Assembly: GCA_026125865.1 (NCBI GenBank)
Contig: JAHCKI010000004.1
Coordinates: 1-24,809, forward strand
Length of the DNA stretch: 24,809 bases
From: Rhodospirillales bacterium
Lineage (GTDB): Bacteria; Pseudomonadota; Alphaproteobacteria; Rhodospirillales; Defluviicoccaceae
Direction of reading: 5' to 3'
Shown here: in pieces, positions 15,541-24,002 of the stretch
Numbering within the stretch: the stretch's first letter is position 1
Layout of the letters: the number at the start of each line of letters is the position of its first letter
Position numbers and translations under genes: made by a program
The notes under the pieces: model-generated
The model's input: the letters and a program-made list of their open reading frames with translations, nothing else
Database searches by the model: none
Told to the model about the DNA's origin: nothing

Positions 15541-16439
15541 TGGTGCTCCACGTCGATGTCCGCCGCAGACTTGGGGCGTTTCAGCTCGATGTCAGCTTCA
15601 GCGTCGACGCACACGCGATCCTCGCGGTGCACGGACCTTCCGGATCCGGCAAGACGACCCTCATCAATCTGCTCGCCGGCCTGGATCGACCGGATAGCGG
15701 TCGAATTGTCGTCGACGGCCGGGTATTGTTCGACTCCAAGAGCGGTGTCGACGTGAAGCCGGAGAAGCGTCGCGTCGGATACGTGTTTCAGGATTGTCGG
15801 TTGTTCCCGCACATGACAGTCGCATCCAATCTCAGGTACGGGCGACGTCGGGGTGAAAGGGACATCGACTTCGAACAGGTGGTCTCCCTGCTCGATCTTC
15901 AAGCTCTGTTGCGGCGGCGCCCCCGGTTTCTCTCGGGCGGAGAAAAGCAGCGCGTCGCGATCGGCCGAGCTCTCCTGTCAAGCCCGAGAATCCTGCTCAT
16001 GGACGAGCCGTTGGCCTCGATTGATCCGGGGCGAAAATCGGAGATTCTGCCGTTCGTCCGCCTGTTGCGCGACGCGTTCGCCCTTCCCATCGTGTACGTG
16101 TCCCACGCCGCAGACGAGATCGCCCAAGTCGCCGAACGGGCGATCAGGATCGAAAACGGCCGGATCGCCGCAGCCGATCCGGTCCGATCCTCGGCCGACC
16201 AGGCGTACACAGAAACCGGCATGCGGCTGATCGCCGTGATCGAGGCTCACGACTCGGTCAGCGGTTTGTCGGTGCTTGGTTCGCCGCTGGGTCAGCTGTA
16301 CGTCCCAAGGCGTTTCGAACCGCCAGGAACGGTCCTGCAGGTGACGCTCGGCGCGAGCGCCGTCGAGCCTGTCGCCGAGGTCGTTTCCGGTGCCATATCC
16401 GTGTTACCGGCGCGCATGATAACCGGTACCCGCACCTGA
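15540..16439 (+). CDS. modC: ModC, molybdate ABC transporter ATPase with short C-terminus
   Basis: 299 residues. Walker A is GPSGSGKTT (32-40), the ABC signature LSGGEKQR (131-138), Walker B ILLMDEP (151-157) and the switch histidine H189 in VYVSHAADE. Most ModC proteins have about 350-370 residues with a complete C-terminal molybdate-binding Mop/TOBE domain. Here that domain begins near 225 but stops after SVLPARMI, about 50-60 residues short. No frame after the stop clearly restores it, so the truncation may be real. ATP hydrolysis should be intact; molybdate feedback through Mop could be lost. The gene converges with draG after a 33-base gap. Confidence 0.92.
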   Translation: MVLHVDVRRRLGAFQLDVSFSVDAHAILAVHGPSGSGKTTLINLLAGLDRPDSGRIVVDGRVLFDSKSGVDVKPEKRRVGYVFQDCRLFPHMTVASNLRYGRRRGERDIDFEQVVSLLDLQALLRRRPRFLSGGEKQRVAIGRALLSSPRILLMDEPLASIDPGRKSEILPFVRLLRDAFALPIVYVSHAADEIAQVAERAIRIENGRIAAADPVRSSADQAYTETGMRLIAVIEAHDSVSGLSVLGSPLGQLYVPRRFEPPGTVLQVTLGASAVEPVAEVVSGAISVLPARMITGTRT

Positions 16440-16472
16440 CGGTGCGCGATTCGACAGTGCCGGCAACAAGGC

Positions 16473-17372
16473 TCACATCGCTGCTTGCGACGGTGTTTCC
16501 GCCAAGCGCAACAGCTTGGGCACCTGTCCACGGATCTCTTTCAGGACGGACTTGTCGAGAGTACGCAGCCAGGTCCGTGGTATCGACCGGGCACCGTAGG
16601 TTGCGCCAGACAGCATCCCCGCAAGCGCCCCGGCAGTATCGGCGTCGCCACCGACGTTGATGGTTTCTATCACGCACGTCCGCACCGAGTCGGTCAGAAA
16701 ATAGAAATGAAGGACGGTGCGGATGGTATCAACGATGTACGCCGAGCACGGACCACTGTAGCGATCAAACCGAAACTGCGGGTGCATTTGCGTCAATGAT
16801 TGCGCCTCTTGCCTGCACTCGCTGATGCCGCCGCCTTTGACCAGTTGCTGCACCATGCGTCCAAGCGCCAGTGTGGCGCTATCGGACAAGGGATGGTTGT
16901 GGGTGATATGGCACTGCTCAAGGGTCCAGTGGCGGAACGCAGGCGGGTCGTTAAGCGTCGCGAGAGCAACAGGGAGATTGCGCATGCAAGCCCCGTTTCC
17001 GCCATCGCCGTCGTTGGGCGGCGTTGAAACGCTTCCTTCGGTAATGTAGCGACGAATACCGCGCCGGCAGGTGTTGCCAACGTCTGCAGGAACACCGCGC
17101 AGCCACTGCGAAAACTCCTCACACGCTGCATGGACATCCCAAGCGCCCTGTCCCACGATGGTGCGACCGACACAAAGCATCATTTCCGTGTCGTCGGTAA
17201 CCTGTCCCGGCTTAAGCTTAAGCCATCCGCCGCCGATCATGCGGCAGTGCTTGCCATACTGGGCTGCGATCTCCCCAGCGGTCATGAACTCGACGGTGGC
17301 GCCCAATGCATCACCGACTGCGAAGCCCAGATAGGCGCCAAATGCACGATCAAACCAAGACGCGGAAGACAT
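16473..17372 (-). CDS. draG: DraG, ADP-ribosyl-dinitrogenase reductase glycohydrolase
   Basis: A 299-residue ADP-ribosylglycohydrolase that removes ADP-ribose from NifH and so reactivates nitrogenase when ammonium or darkness passes. The di-manganese site residues appear in TDDTEM (T59-M64) and in GGDADTAGALAG near the C-terminus; the family start AFGAYLGFAVGDALGATVEF is also present. It lies 24 bases downstream of draT on the same strand, so the two are probably one transcript, as in Rhodospirillum and Azospirillum. In those organisms P-II/AmtB controls its location. The ribosome site is weak, consistent with coupling to draT. Confidence 0.96.
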   Translation of the reverse strand: MSSASWFDRAFGAYLGFAVGDALGATVEFMTAGEIAAQYGKHCRMIGGGWLKLKPGQVTDDTEMMLCVGRTIVGQGAWDVHAACEEFSQWLRGVPADVGNTCRRGIRRYITEGSVSTPPNDGDGGNGACMRNLPVALATLNDPPAFRHWTLEQCHITHNHPLSDSATLALGRMVQQLVKGGGISECRQEAQSLTQMHPQFRFDRYSGPCSAYIVDTIRTVLHFYFLTDSVRTCVIETINVGGDADTAGALAGMLSGATYGARSIPRTWLRTLDKSVLKEIRGQVPKLLRLAETPSQAAM

Positions 17373-17396
17373 CGCTTCTGAGATTCCAGGATAGAC

Positions 17397-18254
17397 TTAG
17401 AAATACGTGGCACGTACCCGATAATCGCCGCCGATCACGAGGTACTCTCCCTCGCCCTTTAGTGCGGCTTGCGGCAGCATTCCGTTGAAGAACAGAACCT
17501 TGCAGGAAGGGACTTCGGCCTCGAGAATGTAAGAGCCGAACCAGCTGGCAATGTCACGCTGGCTGGTAAACGAGACGAGGTTGTTGAGGCGAACAACGAC
17601 CAGTCTCCGGTCGATGATCTCAACGATAGGATGTTCATCGAAGTCGTTCACACCTCGGTAAAGGGAAATCGTTCGCAACCGCGGCTGAAATCGCGCCAGC
17701 GACCACTGAGCAAATTCGTAGACCAGGTCAAGCTGACTGAAAATGGCATTGCTGTGGAACCGGCTGCCCATCTTCTCTTCCACGTATTCCATCCATGCCG
17801 CAGACGAAAAACGTCGTAACGCTTTCTTATGGAAGGTCGGAAACAGGCCAAAACGGCTTTCGACCCAACCCTTCAAAACGGCACCTTCGGGGCCGTTACT
17901 GTCGTGTGCCCATCCTCGGATCAGTCTGGCATAACTTGACCGATATCGTCGGCGACCATCACCGCTGCGGTTCGAGCGTCCTCGTTGTTCCGGGTGAAGA
18001 CCGAACATGACCTCCATGTAAGCTGTGAACAAGGTGGCCGCGTGTTCGGTAGAATCCGCCTGATCCAGCAGTGCGAACAGACCGTGATTGGCCTCACGCA
18101 CGCCGGCGAGACGCAACGGCAGCGTGGCGCGATTGAACGCATCGCTGGCGAGGAGCCCCGTCGGGATGCCCACGAGGTTGGTGCTATGTCCCTTCCGGGA
18201 GACGACTTCCGTCTCGGCGTCCGTGTCGCGCACGATGAGTTGAGTGGCGGTCAT
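17397..18254 (-). CDS. draT: DraT, NAD-dinitrogenase-reductase ADP-ribosyltransferase
   Basis: About 285 residues. Recognisable DraT segments are GHSTNLVGIPTGLLAS near the N-terminus, YMEVMFGLHPEQR, SYARLIRGWAHDSNGPEG, LKGWVESRFGLFPTFH, and a C-terminal NNLVSFTSQRDIASWFGSYI. It transfers ADP-ribose from NAD to the conserved arginine of NifH, here R102, switching nitrogenase off. I chose ATG 18254 because family members start shortly before GHSTNL. A GTG at 18305 would add 17 residues and place the sigma-54-like element at 18268-18283 inside the gene. The gene is divergent from nifH and followed by draG. Confidence 0.94.
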   Translation of the reverse strand: MTATQLIVRDTDAETEVVSRKGHSTNLVGIPTGLLASDAFNRATLPLRLAGVREANHGLFALLDQADSTEHAATLFTAYMEVMFGLHPEQRGRSNRSGDGRRRYRSSYARLIRGWAHDSNGPEGAVLKGWVESRFGLFPTFHKKALRRFSSAAWMEYVEEKMGSRFHSNAIFSQLDLVYEFAQWSLARFQPRLRTISLYRGVNDFDEHPIVEIIDRRLVVVRLNNLVSFTSQRDIASWFGSYILEAEVPSCKVLFFNGMLPQAALKGEGEYLVIGGDYRVRATYF

Positions 18255-18267
18255 GACGTCCGAACGA

Positions 18268-18283
18268 AGCAAGATTCGTTCCA
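18268..18283 (-). promoter_or_regulatory. Sigma-54-like promoter pointing into draT
   Basis: The minus strand reads TGGAACGAATCTTGCT, one mismatch from TGGCAC-N5-TTGCW. The predicted start point, near 18257, is only about 3 bases before the draT ATG at 18254, so the messenger would be almost leaderless. The NifA sites shared with nifH lie 67 and 96 bases upstream. The sequence match is good, but the spacing to the gene is odd. Confidence 0.4.
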
Positions 18284-18349
18284 GCGCGCCAACTGATTGA
18301 AACACCGAAACTAAGCGGTGGGGGCTTCGGCGACCGATGCACCCCGATC

Positions 18350-18365
18350 TGTGGTGCTTGCGACA
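18350..18365. promoter_or_regulatory. NifA site 1 in the nifH-draT spacer
   Basis: TGTGGTGCTTGCGACA fits TGT-N10-ACA exactly. It lies 121 bases before the nifH sigma-54 promoter. Confidence 0.75.
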
Positions 18366-18378
18366 TTGTGTCGGGGAT

Positions 18379-18394
18379 TGTCGCTTTCCAAACA
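18379..18394. promoter_or_regulatory. NifA site 2 in the nifH-draT spacer
   Basis: TGTCGCTTTCCAAACA fits TGT-N10-ACA exactly. It lies 92 bases before the nifH promoter. The AT-rich tract at 18433-18460 between this site and the promoter could bind IHF, but no exact IHF consensus was found. Confidence 0.75.
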
Positions 18395-18486
18395 GGGGAA
18401 CTACGACCAGGACGAGACGGCCATACAGGGCTGTAACTATCTAATAATGAATAAAATATCCCCCCTGACAACGGCTGGGAGCGGTT

Positions 18487-18502
18487 TGGCATAGCCATTG
18501 CG
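18487..18502 (+). promoter_or_regulatory. Sigma-54 promoter of nifHDKEN
   Basis: TGGCATAGCCATTGCG has TGGCA and TTGC at correct spacing. Transcription should begin near 18514, giving a leader of about 49 bases before the nifH ATG at 18563. Confidence 0.88.
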
Positions 18503-18562
18503 TACGAAGGGGTGAGAGCACAGAGGGCTCAAGTTCGAGATTTGCGAAAGGAGAGCTTCACC

Positions 18563-19462
18563 ATGAGTGGACTTCGTCAGATTGCCTTTTACGGCAAAGG
18601 CGGAATCGGAAAGTCGACAACGTCTCAGAACACGATCGCGGCGCTTGCCGAGATGGGGCAGAAGGTTCTCATCATCGGATGCGACCCCAAAGCCGATTCA
18701 ACGCGCCTAATGCTGCATGCGAAAGCCCAGCAGACCGTCCTCCACCTAGCCGCCGAGGCGGGTTCGGTTGAAGACCTCGAGTTGGAAGACGTGCTGCGCA
18801 CCGGTTATTTGAACGTTTCCTGCGTCGAATCGGGCGGTCCCGAACCGGGCGTCGGTTGCGCGGGCCGCGGCGTCATCACATCGATCAATTTCCTTGAGGA
18901 AAACGGCGCCTACGAGGGCCAGGACTACATCGTATACGACGTCCTCGGCGACGTGGTGTGCGGCGGCTTCGCGATGCCCATTCGCGAAAACAAGGCGCAG
19001 GAAATCTACATCGTCATGTCGGGCGAGATGATGGCGCTGTACGCCGCCAACAACATCTCCCGCGGCATCCTCAAATACGCCAACACCGGCGGCGTGCGTC
19101 TCGGCGGCCTGATCTGCAACTCGCGTCAGACCGACCTGGAACTGGAGCTGGCGGAAGCCATGGCGGCGAAGTTGAGCACCAAGCTCATCCACTTTGTCCC
19201 CCGCGACAACATCGTCCAGCATGCCGAGCTGCGCCGCATGACGGTGATCGAGTATGCGCCGGAATCGAAGCAGGCCGACGAGTATCGCGCCCTGGCGAAA
19301 AACATCCATAAGAACAAGGGCAAGGGCGTCATTCCAACACCGATCAGCATGGACGAGTTGGAAGACATGCTCATGGAATTCGGCATCCTCAAGTCGGACG
19401 AAGAGATGATTGCCGAGCTCGAGGCCAAAGAGGCGGCGCAGAAAACGATGGTCACCGCGTGA
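18563..19462 (+). CDS. nifH: NifH, nitrogenase iron protein (dinitrogenase reductase)
   Basis: A 299-residue NifH. The P-loop is GKGGIGKST (11-19). C99 (GVGCAGRG) and C133 (DVVCGGF) are the [4Fe-4S] ligands shared by the homodimer. R102 in CAGRGV is the arginine modified by DraT and freed by DraG. The protein delivers electrons to NifDK with ATP hydrolysis, and also takes part in FeMo-co and P-cluster assembly. The ATG follows AAAGGAGAG. It is the first gene of a run that continues with nifD after 37 bases. Length and composition are normal for the molybdenum type. Confidence 0.98.
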   Translation: MSGLRQIAFYGKGGIGKSTTSQNTIAALAEMGQKVLIIGCDPKADSTRLMLHAKAQQTVLHLAAEAGSVEDLELEDVLRTGYLNVSCVESGGPEPGVGCAGRGVITSINFLEENGAYEGQDYIVYDVLGDVVCGGFAMPIRENKAQEIYIVMSGEMMALYAANNISRGILKYANTGGVRLGGLICNSRQTDLELELAEAMAAKLSTKLIHFVPRDNIVQHAELRRMTVIEYAPESKQADEYRALAKNIHKNKGKGVIPTPISMDELEDMLMEFGILKSDEEMIAELEAKEAAQKTMVTA

Positions 19463-19499
19463 TCGCCGAACCTGCCGTTCCCATCGCAAGGAGGAGAGG

Positions 19500-20969
19500 A
19501 TGAGCCTCGAGTATACCAACGACCGGTCGTTTCACGAGCAGATCATCGAAGAAGTGCTCGCGGCCTATCCGGAAAAGGCCCGCAAGAGGCGCAGCAAGCA
19601 CCTGAATGTCGTCAGCGAAGGCGATTCGGATTGCGGCGTCAAGTCCAACATCAAGTCGATGCCGGGCGTCATGACTGTTCGCGGTTGCGCCTATGCCGGA
19701 TCCAAGGGCGTCGTCTGGGGCCCCGTCAAGGACGTGGTTCACATCTCCCACGGTCCGGTCGGATGCGGACAGTATTCCTGGGCGCAGCGCCGCAACTACT
19801 ACGTCGGCGAAACCGGCATCGACACCTTCGGAACGATGCAGGTCACGTCCGATTTTCAGGAGCGAGACATTGTCTTCGGCGGTGACAAGAAACTGCGGCA
19901 GCTTATCGATGAGATCGAAATGCTGTTTCCCCTCGCCAAGGGTATCTCAGTCCAGTCCGAATGTCCGGTCGGCCTCATCGGAGATGATATCGAAGCTGTT
20001 GCCAAGGAAAAGGCAAAGGATCTCGGCAAACCGGTGATACCGGTTCGCTGCGAGGGTTTCCGCGGCGTATCCCAGTCGCTCGGCCACCACATCGCCAACG
20101 ACACCATCCGCGACTGGGTATTCGGCCGCGAGAAGCCATCCGATCTGGAAGATCCGACGGCAGGTTTCGAGCCCTCGCCATACGATGTGGTCGTTGTCGG
20201 CGACTACAACATCGGCGGCGACTGCTGGGCCTCGCGGAAGCTACTCGAAGAAATCGGACTGCGCGTGATCGCCCAGTGGACCGGTGACACCAGCCTCGCC
20301 GAACTGGAACGGGCCCCCAAGGCCAAGCTCAACTTGATCCATTGCTACCGGTCCATGAACTACATTTCCCGGCACATGGAGGAAAAGTACGGCACGCCCT
20401 GGTTCGAGTTCAACTTCTTCGGACCGTCGCGGATCGAGAAATCCCTGAGGGCCATCGCCGAGTATTTCGACGACACCATTAAGGAGAACGTCGAAAAGGT
20501 CATCGCCAAGTACCGCCCCATGGCCGACGCGGTCATTGACAAGTATCGGCCACGCCTCGAAGGCAAGAAGGTGATGCTCTATGTCGGCGGGTTGCGTCCC
20601 CGACACATGGTCAATGCCTACGAAGATCTGGGAATGGAGATCGTCGGCGCCGGCTACGAGTTCGCCCACAAGGACGACTACCAGAGGACCACGTCCTATG
20701 TGAAGGACGGCACCCTGATCTTCGACGACATCACCGGTTACGAAATGGAGAAGTTCATCGAACGCATCCGACCCGATCTCGTCGGCTCGGGGATCAAGGA
20801 AAAATATCCGATCCAGAAGATGGGCGTTCCGTTCCGTCAGGTCCACTCCTGGGACTACTCGGGGCCGTATCATGCCTACGACGGCTTCGCCGTGTTCGCC
20901 CGCGACATGGACATGGCCATCAACAATCCGGTGTGGGGAAAATTCAAGGCGCCGTGGGCGGAGGCATAA
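19500..20969 (+). CDS. nifD: NifD, nitrogenase MoFe protein alpha chain
   Basis: A 489-residue alpha subunit that carries FeMo-co, the site of dinitrogen reduction. P-cluster ligands are C63 (RGCAYAG), C89 (GPVGCGQYSW) and C155 (SECPVGLIGDD). FeMo-co ligands are C282 (IHCYRSMNY) and H449 (QVHSWDYSGPY). The preceding AAGGAGGAGAGG is a strong ribosome site that fixes the ATG at 19500. It forms an alpha2-beta2 tetramer with NifK, whose gene starts 49 bases on. All diagnostic residues are in place, and the pattern is Mo-type, not Vnf or Anf. Confidence 0.98.
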   Translation: MSLEYTNDRSFHEQIIEEVLAAYPEKARKRRSKHLNVVSEGDSDCGVKSNIKSMPGVMTVRGCAYAGSKGVVWGPVKDVVHISHGPVGCGQYSWAQRRNYYVGETGIDTFGTMQVTSDFQERDIVFGGDKKLRQLIDEIEMLFPLAKGISVQSECPVGLIGDDIEAVAKEKAKDLGKPVIPVRCEGFRGVSQSLGHHIANDTIRDWVFGREKPSDLEDPTAGFEPSPYDVVVVGDYNIGGDCWASRKLLEEIGLRVIAQWTGDTSLAELERAPKAKLNLIHCYRSMNYISRHMEEKYGTPWFEFNFFGPSRIEKSLRAIAEYFDDTIKENVEKVIAKYRPMADAVIDKYRPRLEGKKVMLYVGGLRPRHMVNAYEDLGMEIVGAGYEFAHKDDYQRTTSYVKDGTLIFDDITGYEMEKFIERIRPDLVGSGIKEKYPIQKMGVPFRQVHSWDYSGPYHAYDGFAVFARDMDMAINNPVWGKFKAPWAEA

Positions 20970-21018
20970 GCCTTCATTCGCCCTCCCCAGTCCGCGCACA
21001 CATCGAGGAGAGACTCAA

Positions 21019-22557
21019 ATGCCCCAGAGCGCCGAAGCCATCAAGGACCATGTCAGCCTATTCCGGGAACCGGAATACAAGGAAATGCTCCGCGAGAAGC
21101 GGATCAATTTCGAATGTCCCCACCCCGAGGAGACTGTCCGTGAGATCAGCGCATGGACCAAGACCGAGGACTACCGAGAAAAGAACTTTTCGCGCAAATC
21201 CCTGGTCATCAATCCGGCCAAATCGTGCCAGCCGCTGGGGGCGGTCTTCTGCGGCGCCGGCTTCGACGGTGCGCTGTCCTTCGTCCACGGCTCGCAGGGC
21301 TGTGTCGCCTACTACCGCTCGCATCTGTCGCGGCATTTCAAGGAACCGACGTCGGCGGTGTCTTCGTCGATGACCGAGGATGCGGCAGTTTTCGGTGGCC
21401 TCAACAACATGATCGACGGCCTCGCCAACGCGTACGCGCTTTACGAGCCGAAGATGATTGCCGTGTCGACGACGTGCATGGCGGAGGTGATCGGCGACGA
21501 CCTGCACGCATTCATCGCCAACGCCAAGGACAAGGGTTCGGTTCCCAAGGAGTTCGACGTCCCCTTCGCCCACACGCCGGCGTTCCAGGGCAGCCACATC
21601 AACGGCTATGACAACATGTTGCTCGGAATCCTGACCCATTTCTGGCAGAACATGGAACGGAATCCCGGCGGGTCCATCAACATCATTCCCGGTTTCGACG
21701 GTTTTTGCGTCGGCAACATCCGGGAACTCAAACGCGTTCTTGATCTCATGGAGGTCGAGTACACGATCGTTTGCGATCCCTCCGACGTGTTCGACACCCC
21801 GAGCGACGGCACGTTCCGCATGTATGACGGCGGAACGACCATTTACGACTCGAAGGCGGCGCTCAATGCCAAGGCGACCCTGTCGATGCAGGAGTACTGC
21901 ACCAAGAAGACCCTTGCCTTCGCCAAAGAGAAACACCAGGAAACGGCAAGCCTCCACTATCCCATCGGCGTGGAGGCGACCGACGAGTTCCTCATGACCG
22001 TGTCGGAACTCACCGGCAAGTCCATCCCGGACGCACTGGTTCGTGAACGCGGGCGGTTGGTTGACGCCCTGGCGGATTCCATGTCGATTGCCCACGGCAA
22101 AACCTTCGCCGTGTTCGGAGATCCGGATTTCGTCTACGGCATGTGCCGTTTCCTGATGGAAATGGGCGCCGAGCCCCGTCATGCGCTCGCCACCAACGGC
22201 ACCAAGCCTTGGGCGAAAAAGATGAAGGCTCTGCTTGAATCGTCGCCGTACGGGCAGGATTGCGAAGTCTGGCCGGGGTGCGATCTCTGGCATCTGCGAT
22301 CGCTTCTGAATACGGCCCCGGTCGATTTCCAGATCGGCAGCAGCTACGGCAAATATCTCGAGCGGGATACGGGGACCCCCCTCATTCGGCTGGCGTTCCC
22401 GATATTCGATCGCCATCACCATCACCGGTTCCCGACATGGGGATACCAGGGCGGCCTTCAGGTGCTGGTGCGCATTCTCGACAAGATCCTAGACCGCCTG
22501 GACGACGACACCAACGAAGCCGGTGTAACGGACATCAGCTTCGACTTGACGCGATAG
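21019..22557 (+). CDS. nifK: NifK, nitrogenase MoFe protein beta chain
   Basis: A 512-residue beta subunit. The P-cluster cysteines C70 (AKSCQPLGA), C95 (GSQGCVAYY) and C153 (TTCMAEVIGDD) are at the same numbers as in the Azotobacter protein, so the N-terminal extension is the common length. ATG 21019 follows GAGGAGAG; an upstream in-frame start would run back into nifD. The C-terminal region contains FDRHHHHRFPTWGYQGG, the usual NifK end region. The spacer to nifE holds a strong GC hairpin. Confidence 0.98.
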   Translation: MPQSAEAIKDHVSLFREPEYKEMLREKRINFECPHPEETVREISAWTKTEDYREKNFSRKSLVINPAKSCQPLGAVFCGAGFDGALSFVHGSQGCVAYYRSHLSRHFKEPTSAVSSSMTEDAAVFGGLNNMIDGLANAYALYEPKMIAVSTTCMAEVIGDDLHAFIANAKDKGSVPKEFDVPFAHTPAFQGSHINGYDNMLLGILTHFWQNMERNPGGSINIIPGFDGFCVGNIRELKRVLDLMEVEYTIVCDPSDVFDTPSDGTFRMYDGGTTIYDSKAALNAKATLSMQEYCTKKTLAFAKEKHQETASLHYPIGVEATDEFLMTVSELTGKSIPDALVRERGRLVDALADSMSIAHGKTFAVFGDPDFVYGMCRFLMEMGAEPRHALATNGTKPWAKKMKALLESSPYGQDCEVWPGCDLWHLRSLLNTAPVDFQIGSSYGKYLERDTGTPLIRLAFPIFDRHHHHRFPTWGYQGGLQVLVRILDKILDRLDDDTNEAGVTDISFDLTR

Positions 22558-22564
22558 CCGGCAA

Positions 22565-22588
22565 GGGCGGCGGTGCACCCCGCCGCCC
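22565..22588 (+). other. GC-rich hairpin between nifK and nifE
   Basis: GGGCGGCGG and CCGCCGCCC form a 9-base-pair stem around a 6-base loop, and can be extended outward by CAAG/CTTG. No T-run follows, so it is unlikely to be a full terminator. It may protect the 3' end of the nifHDK message or lower nifEN expression. Confidence 0.6.
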
Positions 22589-22607
22589 CCATCCTTGTGA
22601 GGATCAG

Positions 22608-24002
22608 ATGCTGAAGCAGTGGATTGCCGAAGCCTTCAACGAGCCGGACTGCGACACCAACCGGGCGAAGTCGACGAAAGATCGCAAGCAAGGTTGCTCG
22701 TCTCGCGCGTTGACACCCGGCGCCGCTGCCGGGGGATGCGCCTTCGATGGAGCCAAGATCGCCTTGCAGCCGATAACCGATGCGGCCCATCTGGTCCACG
22801 GACCCATCGCCTGCGAGGGCAATAGCTGGAACACCCGAAATGTGGCCTCCAGCGGCTCCCAGCTTTTTCGAACAAGTTTCACAACGGACATGTCCGAGCA
22901 GGACATCATTCACGGCGGCGAGAAGAGACTGTTTCGGGCTATCCGCGAAGTCGCCGAGCATTATCGGCCGGCAGCGATATTCGTCTATATAACATGCGTC
23001 CCTTCCATGATCGGCGATGACGTAGACGCCGTATGTAAAGCCGCGGCAGAACGGTTCGATGTACCGGTCATTCCGGTCAACGCGCCGGGATTCGTCGGAT
23101 CCAAGAACCTGGGCAACAAGCTTGCCGGCCAAGTGTTGTTGGATCGGGTCGTTGGAACGCGTGAACCATCACGAAGAACGCCTTTCGATATCAACATCAT
23201 CGGCGAATATAACGTCGCCGGCGAAATGTGGATGGTCCTTCCTCTGTTGGATCGACTGGGGATTCGGGTTCTCGCGTCCATTACCGGCGATGCCCGCTAT
23301 CATGAGGTCGCCTGCGCCCACCGTGCCCGCGTCAATATGGTCGTCTGCTCGCAGGCAATGGTGTCCTTCGCCCGCTCGATGCGGGAAAAGTACGGTATTC
23401 CCTATTTTGAAGGATCCTTTTACGGCATTTCCGATACCTCGGCGGCGCTCCATGAGATTGCCCGTCTGCTCGTCGAGCAAGGTGCCCCCGCCGACGTCAT
23501 CCAGCGAACCGAGGCGCTGATAAAGGCGGAAGAGGATGCCGCATGGCGTCAGATCATGCCTTATCAGGAGCGCCTCTCAGGCAAGCGCGTTCTCCTTTAC
23601 ACAGGCGGCGTCAAGTCATGGTCGGTGGTTTCCGCACTTCAGGAAATCGGCATGACCGTAGTCGGCACCTCGGTTCGCAAGTCGACCGACGCCGACAAAT
23701 CGCGCATCAAGACCTTGATGGGCGAGGATGCCACCCTGTTCGGCCAGATTCCGGCTAAAGAGCTATATCGTATGCTGGCGGACGGCGAGGCCGACATCCT
23801 GATTTCAGGTGGTCGCACCCAGTTCACGGCCCTCAAGACGAAGACACCGTGGCTCGATATCAACCAGGAGCGCCATCACGCTTACGCCGGGTACGACGGC
23901 ATGGTGGCATTTGTCCGACAGATTGATGCCACTCTCCATCACCCTGTGTGGCGTCAGGTTCGCAGTCCTGCACCATGGGAGAATAGCGGAGACCGACAAT
24001 GA
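22608..24002 (+). CDS. nifE: NifE, FeMo-cofactor scaffold alpha subunit
   Basis: A 464-residue NifD homologue forming the NifE2N2 scaffold on which NifB-co is matured to FeMo-co. The cluster cysteines correspond to C44 (AGGCAFDG), C69 (GPIACEGNSW) and C130 (YITCVPSMIGDD). Other family segments are NAPGFVGSKNLGNKLAG and DINQERHHAYAGYDG. ATG 22608 has GTGAGGA before it. Its stop overlaps the nifN start as ATGA, indicating coupled synthesis of the two scaffold subunits. The N-terminus, with DRKQGCSSRALTPG, is of normal length. Confidence 0.97.
   Translation: MLKQWIAEAFNEPDCDTNRAKSTKDRKQGCSSRALTPGAAAGGCAFDGAKIALQPITDAAHLVHGPIACEGNSWNTRNVASSGSQLFRTSFTTDMSEQDIIHGGEKRLFRAIREVAEHYRPAAIFVYITCVPSMIGDDVDAVCKAAAERFDVPVIPVNAPGFVGSKNLGNKLAGQVLLDRVVGTREPSRRTPFDINIIGEYNVAGEMWMVLPLLDRLGIRVLASITGDARYHEVACAHRARVNMVVCSQAMVSFARSMREKYGIPYFEGSFYGISDTSAALHEIARLLVEQGAPADVIQRTEALIKAEEDAAWRQIMPYQERLSGKRVLLYTGGVKSWSVVSALQEIGMTVVGTSVRKSTDADKSRIKTLMGEDATLFGQIPAKELYRMLADGEADILISGGRTQFTALKTKTPWLDINQERHHAYAGYDGMVAFVRQIDATLHHPVWRQVRSPAPWENSGDRQ

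Noticed and set aside
16442..16660. Plus-strand frame after modC as a missing Mop domain
   Set aside because: Its residues do not resemble Mop/TOBE sequence and it is antisense to the well-supported draG.
18255..18305. GTG 18305 as the draT start
   Set aside because: It extends beyond the usual family N-terminus and would put a good sigma-54-like element inside the gene. The alternative cannot be fully excluded.
22565..22588. Rho-independent terminator after nifK
   Set aside because: The stem is strong, but no run of T follows, and nifE has no promoter of its own.
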